Source: a virus. From it: a stretch of 29,929 nucleotides of DNA. The notes beneath the pieces were generated by a model that saw only the letters and a program-made list of their open reading frames with translations, was not told where the DNA came from and searched no databases. Positions 27,913-29,929 of this stretch are shown in pieces. Position numbers and translations under genes: made by a program. Position 1 is the first letter of the stretch. Each line of letters starts with the position of its first letter. Where the stretch lies: the IMG/VR virus record IMGVR_UViG_3300021962_000447, positions 1 through 29,929 of that record. One strand, written 5' to 3'.

Positions 27913-28865
27913 TTAGTCTTTTCCTCAATGTCTTTGATAATGTTTTCAATAATTTCCTCAGTTTCCTGTTCATCAAACATCATACAACCAGAATTGTAGT
28001 ATGAGGCCTCATGAGATCCGAATCCACTCAAACGGAAAGTATCAAACTGAGGTACAAAGTCTTTCTTTGTAATCGTATTAAAGTAATGTGGATATGAAAT
28101 ATTCACGGGGAACGTGCTTCCAATAATCACACTACCAGGAGTGTTGAATGCGTATGCCGCATGTTGTCCTAGACTGTCACAACCAATAAAGTAATCGCAC
28201 TGAGAAATTGCACCAAACCAATGGCGGATCTCAACATCCTTTGGACAAATAGTGAGTAAATCATTCGGAGCCTTAAACTCCGACATGCACACCACATTAT
28301 ACTCCGATCTGAGTTGTTTGACAAGTTCTAGATAAAATTCAAAACTAAAACTTCTAGAAGTTTTATCAATTACAGTTTCAAGTTCTTCCTCTTTACTAGC
28401 CCCTCTACCAAACGGTTGAATGATGATGGTCTTTTCATTACCATGCTCCTTCTCAGCCGCATTGATAATTGCTCTACCATATGCCAGTTCTTCTTCGGTC
28501 AAATAAATGTTTGGACGATAGTCTTCTGGATTATCCGAGTACTTTCCATTCCAATGTTTATCAAACGCTTGACCAATACTAATCTTCTGATTGTAATATT
28601 CCCAATCGGTATATGGTTCTGCCTCAATCCATTCTCTATCTTTAATTATATCATTGAAGATGTTCTTCATCTCAGAATGATATGACTTTGGTTGAAGAAT
28701 TTTATTTCCCCAAACAAAATCGAGACTAGAGTTTGTCATAACCCTATTCTCTGGATTTGCTTGAACAAATCTTTCCAGTGGGCGAATTGCACTCAGCATT
28801 CGGCCAAGTCCGCCATTGGTAAAGGCAATCTTTCCCTTGGGGGAAGATTTTTTAGATGCTGTCAT
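27909..28865 (-). CDS. GT9-like glycosyltransferase (heptosyltransferase-like)
   Basis: This 318-aa protein looks like a GT9/GT-B enzyme of the ADP-heptose:LPS heptosyltransferase type. The start has IAFTNGGLGRMLSAIRPLER, the middle ETVIDKTSRSFSFEFYLELV. The donor-binding region is AISQCDYFIGCDSLGQHAAY and AFNTPGSVIIGSTFPVNISY, matching the family's D-x-x-I-G-x-D-S-x-x-x-H-x-A-x-A pattern. With an HldD-like epimerase directly upstream, ADP-heptose is an attractive donor, but this is inferred. The protein is soluble, with no signal peptide. Confidence 0.7.
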   Translation of the reverse strand: MTASKKSSPKGKIAFTNGGLGRMLSAIRPLERFVQANPENRVMTNSSLDFVWGNKILQPKSYHSEMKNIFNDIIKDREWIEAEPYTDWEYYNQKISIGQAFDKHWNGKYSDNPEDYRPNIYLTEEELAYGRAIINAAEKEHGNEKTIIIQPFGRGASKEEELETVIDKTSRSFSFEFYLELVKQLRSEYNVVCMSEFKAPNDLLTICPKDVEIRHWFGAISQCDYFIGCDSLGQHAAYAFNTPGSVIIGSTFPVNISYPHYFNTITKKDFVPQFDTFRLSGFGSHEASYYNSGCMMFDEQETEEIIENIIKDIEEKTK

Positions 28866-28913
28866 TATCGATAAAGATGATAAAGAATAATATCTGTACT
28901 ATGTAGTCCTATT

Positions 28914-29747
28914 CTAACACCCTTCCGAGGTATGCACAAGTCCATCCTCAGGGTTCAGATATTCTGCCACGGAAATGTAATTATAACCAGGGAAATCCTC
29001 TTTTGCACAAGTAAAGTTCTGATACTTTCCAATCAAATGCTCAGGAAAAGGAATGTATTTAATCTCTCCACCGTATACTTCAACTACTTTTTCAGCAACA
29101 TACTGGAATGATACTGGTTTGGATGTGCCAACATCATAGATTCCAGAGGGAACATCCTCATAAAGAACAATGTCAACACAATCACCAACCCAAACAAAGT
29201 CTCTCAGAAACTCATCTGATCCTTCAAACAGTTCAATGTATCCTTGTTCTTCAATCTGTTTGATAAACTTACTGATAGGGCTGGACTGATTGGCAAGAAT
29301 TTTCTTGTCCTCACCAGTTCCATACACATTAAAGAATCTGTATCCCTGAATTTCTTTGAACTTATCTAGGTTGTCCATGACATAGTAGTCAATAGTCAAC
29401 TTACTCAAGGCGTAATAGTTCAAAGGATTGTATGAATCATGCCCATTCATACCATACACAGAGGCCGAGGATGCATACTTGACTGGGATTTGATATTCGA
29501 TTGCCTTCTCAAACAAACGAAGAGTGAAGTCAATATTGTAAACGTAGTAATCTCTCAGATCTTTACCCACGGTGCTAGAGTTTGCACCCATGTGGATGAT
29601 CTTAGTTACTCTATCCCAAATTTTAAATTGGTCAAAGAAAGTTAATACCTCTTCTTTCTCAACGCACACAACTTCTTTATGCTGTGCTTTCAAAGAATCT
29701 AATAAATGGGATCCAATAAAACCTTTATGTCCAGTCAGAATAATCAT
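28914..29747 (-). CDS. hldD: NAD(P)-dependent sugar epimerase, HldD (ADP-heptose epimerase)-like
   Basis: This 277-aa extended SDR has MIILTGHKGFIGSHLLDSLK with the GxxGxxG dinucleotide motif (G6, G9, G12), the S-S-A-S-V-Y-G strand and YYALSK (Y112, K116) as catalytic pair. From RFFNVYGTGEDKK to LFEGSDEFLRDFVWVGDCVD, GIYDVGTSKPVSFQYVAEKV and IKYIPFPEHLIGKYQNFTCA it follows, block by block, ADP-L-glycero-D-manno-heptose 6-epimerase (RfaD/HldD) as I recall it, so this subfamily is more likely than GalE. It would convert ADP-D-glycero- to ADP-L-glycero-heptose for the neighbouring GT9 enzyme. Confidence 0.75.
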   Translation of the reverse strand: MIILTGHKGFIGSHLLDSLKAQHKEVVCVEKEEVLTFFDQFKIWDRVTKIIHMGANSSTVGKDLRDYYVYNIDFTLRLFEKAIEYQIPVKYASSASVYGMNGHDSYNPLNYYALSKLTIDYYVMDNLDKFKEIQGYRFFNVYGTGEDKKILANQSSPISKFIKQIEEQGYIELFEGSDEFLRDFVWVGDCVDIVLYEDVPSGIYDVGTSKPVSFQYVAEKVVEVYGGEIKYIPFPEHLIGKYQNFTCAKEDFPGYNYISVAEYLNPEDGLVHTSEGC

Positions 29748-29772
29748 AACATTCTTGCAGCACCCTGTATAT

Positions 29773-29781
29773 ATTCTACCA
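29773..29781 (-). promoter_or_regulatory. Extended -10 promoter of the sugar operon
   Basis: The minus strand reads TGGTAGAAT: TGn followed by TAGAAT (5 of 6 to TATAAT), 25 nt before the epimerase ATG. No good -35 box is seen, as expected for extended -10 promoters. Confidence 0.45.
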
Positions 29782-29789
29782 CATAAATA
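29782..29789 (+). promoter_or_regulatory. T4-type late promoter (CATAAATA) for the right-edge gene
   Basis: Plus-strand CATAAATA fits NATAAATA and lies 33 nt before the GTG start of the partial structural gene. It abuts the divergent promoter of the sugar operon. Confidence 0.6.
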
Positions 29790-29822
29790 GCTAAAATTGT
29801 GGGCTCTGTCAGAGGAATCAGC

Positions 29823-29929
29823 GTGGCATCGAGAATTGGAAAGTTAAATTCGCTCAAGACCACACGAAATCTGGGTGTTAACACCAACGCCATTCTCTAC
29901 ACATCAGATGGCAATCTTACAGGTGTAAA
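29823..29929 (+). CDS. Fibre-like structural protein, 5' part only
   Basis: A GTG at 29823, with AGAGGA six nt upstream, starts an open frame reaching the window edge (35 complete codons). It reads MASRIGKLNSLKTTRNLGVN, followed by TNAILYTSDGNLTGV. The S-L-K-T-T-x-N-L-G-V pattern and the late promoter upstream point to a virion or fibre protein. The identity cannot be settled from the fragment. Confidence 0.6.
   Translation, partial: MASRIGKLNSLKTTRNLGVNTNAILYTSDGNLTGV

Overview
The window looks like part of the genome of a T4-like myovirus that infects marine cyanobacteria (a cyanomyovirus). Three things support this. First, there is a set of T4-type genes: the baseplate and tail-tube genes 5, 26, 27, 48, 53 and 54, head completion gene 4, single-strand binding protein gene 32 and late co-activator gene 33. 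Second, several proteins are of cyanobacterial type: CP12, a DUF1825 protein and a YRGV-type (DUF4278-like) mini-protein. Third, the promoters are either T4-late-like (CTAAATA or NATAAATA) or sigma-70-like. Gene starts and stops overlap tightly (TAATG, TGATG, ATGA). I saw no tRNA, CRISPR array, insertion sequence or psbA in the window.

Layout. Positions 1-9.85 kb, minus strand, form the baseplate hub and tail-core cluster. In transcription order they are: gene 54 (tube initiator), gene 26 with a gene-51-like extension in the -1 frame, a 579-aa tape-measure-like protein, a 594-aa protein carrying two cell-wall hydrolase-like domains, gene 27, the host-like metabolic regulator cp12, gene 5 (OB fold but no lysozyme domain), a beta-helical spike-tip protein and fibre-like proteins. 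Positions 9.85-12.8 kb form a plus-strand island (gene 4, two small genes, gene 48, gene 53, a small cysteine protein) ended by a strong terminator. Positions 12.8-17.5 kb, minus strand, hold gene 32, a 2-oxoglutarate oxygenase, the DUF1825 gene, gene 33, a PD-(D/E)XK nuclease, phoH, a small conserved gene, thyX and another small gene.

Positions 17.5-18.3 kb are a cassette of four tiny genes with its own sigma-70-like promoter, a GTA-N8-TAC dyad and a terminator. Positions 18.3-20.35 kb hold three basic proteins that all begin MKSF(K/R)xF, behind a late promoter, plus one small gene. Positions 20.34-22.87 kb hold a probably early operon headed by a Mom-like DNA-modification protein. Positions 22.9-24.4 kb hold small conserved genes and a glutaredoxin. 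Positions 24.4-29.75 kb hold one operon: heptose epimerase (HldD-like), GT9-like glycosyltransferase, full-length carbamoyltransferase, one-domain carbamoyltransferase and an oxygenase. A plus-strand structural gene starts at the right edge.

How the parts may work together. The strongest unusual signals are: (i) a textbook -1 frameshift site joining gene 26 to a gene-51-like extension just upstream of a tape-measure-like gene; (ii) a carbohydrate operon whose tandem carbamoyltransferases look like a full enzyme plus a stand-alone transfer domain; (iii) N-termini on three basic late proteins that resemble T4 internal-head-protein targeting peptides; and (iv) compact promoter logic, including a near-leaderless mom-like gene. 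All functions are inferred by reading the sequence and recalling protein families; no database search was run.
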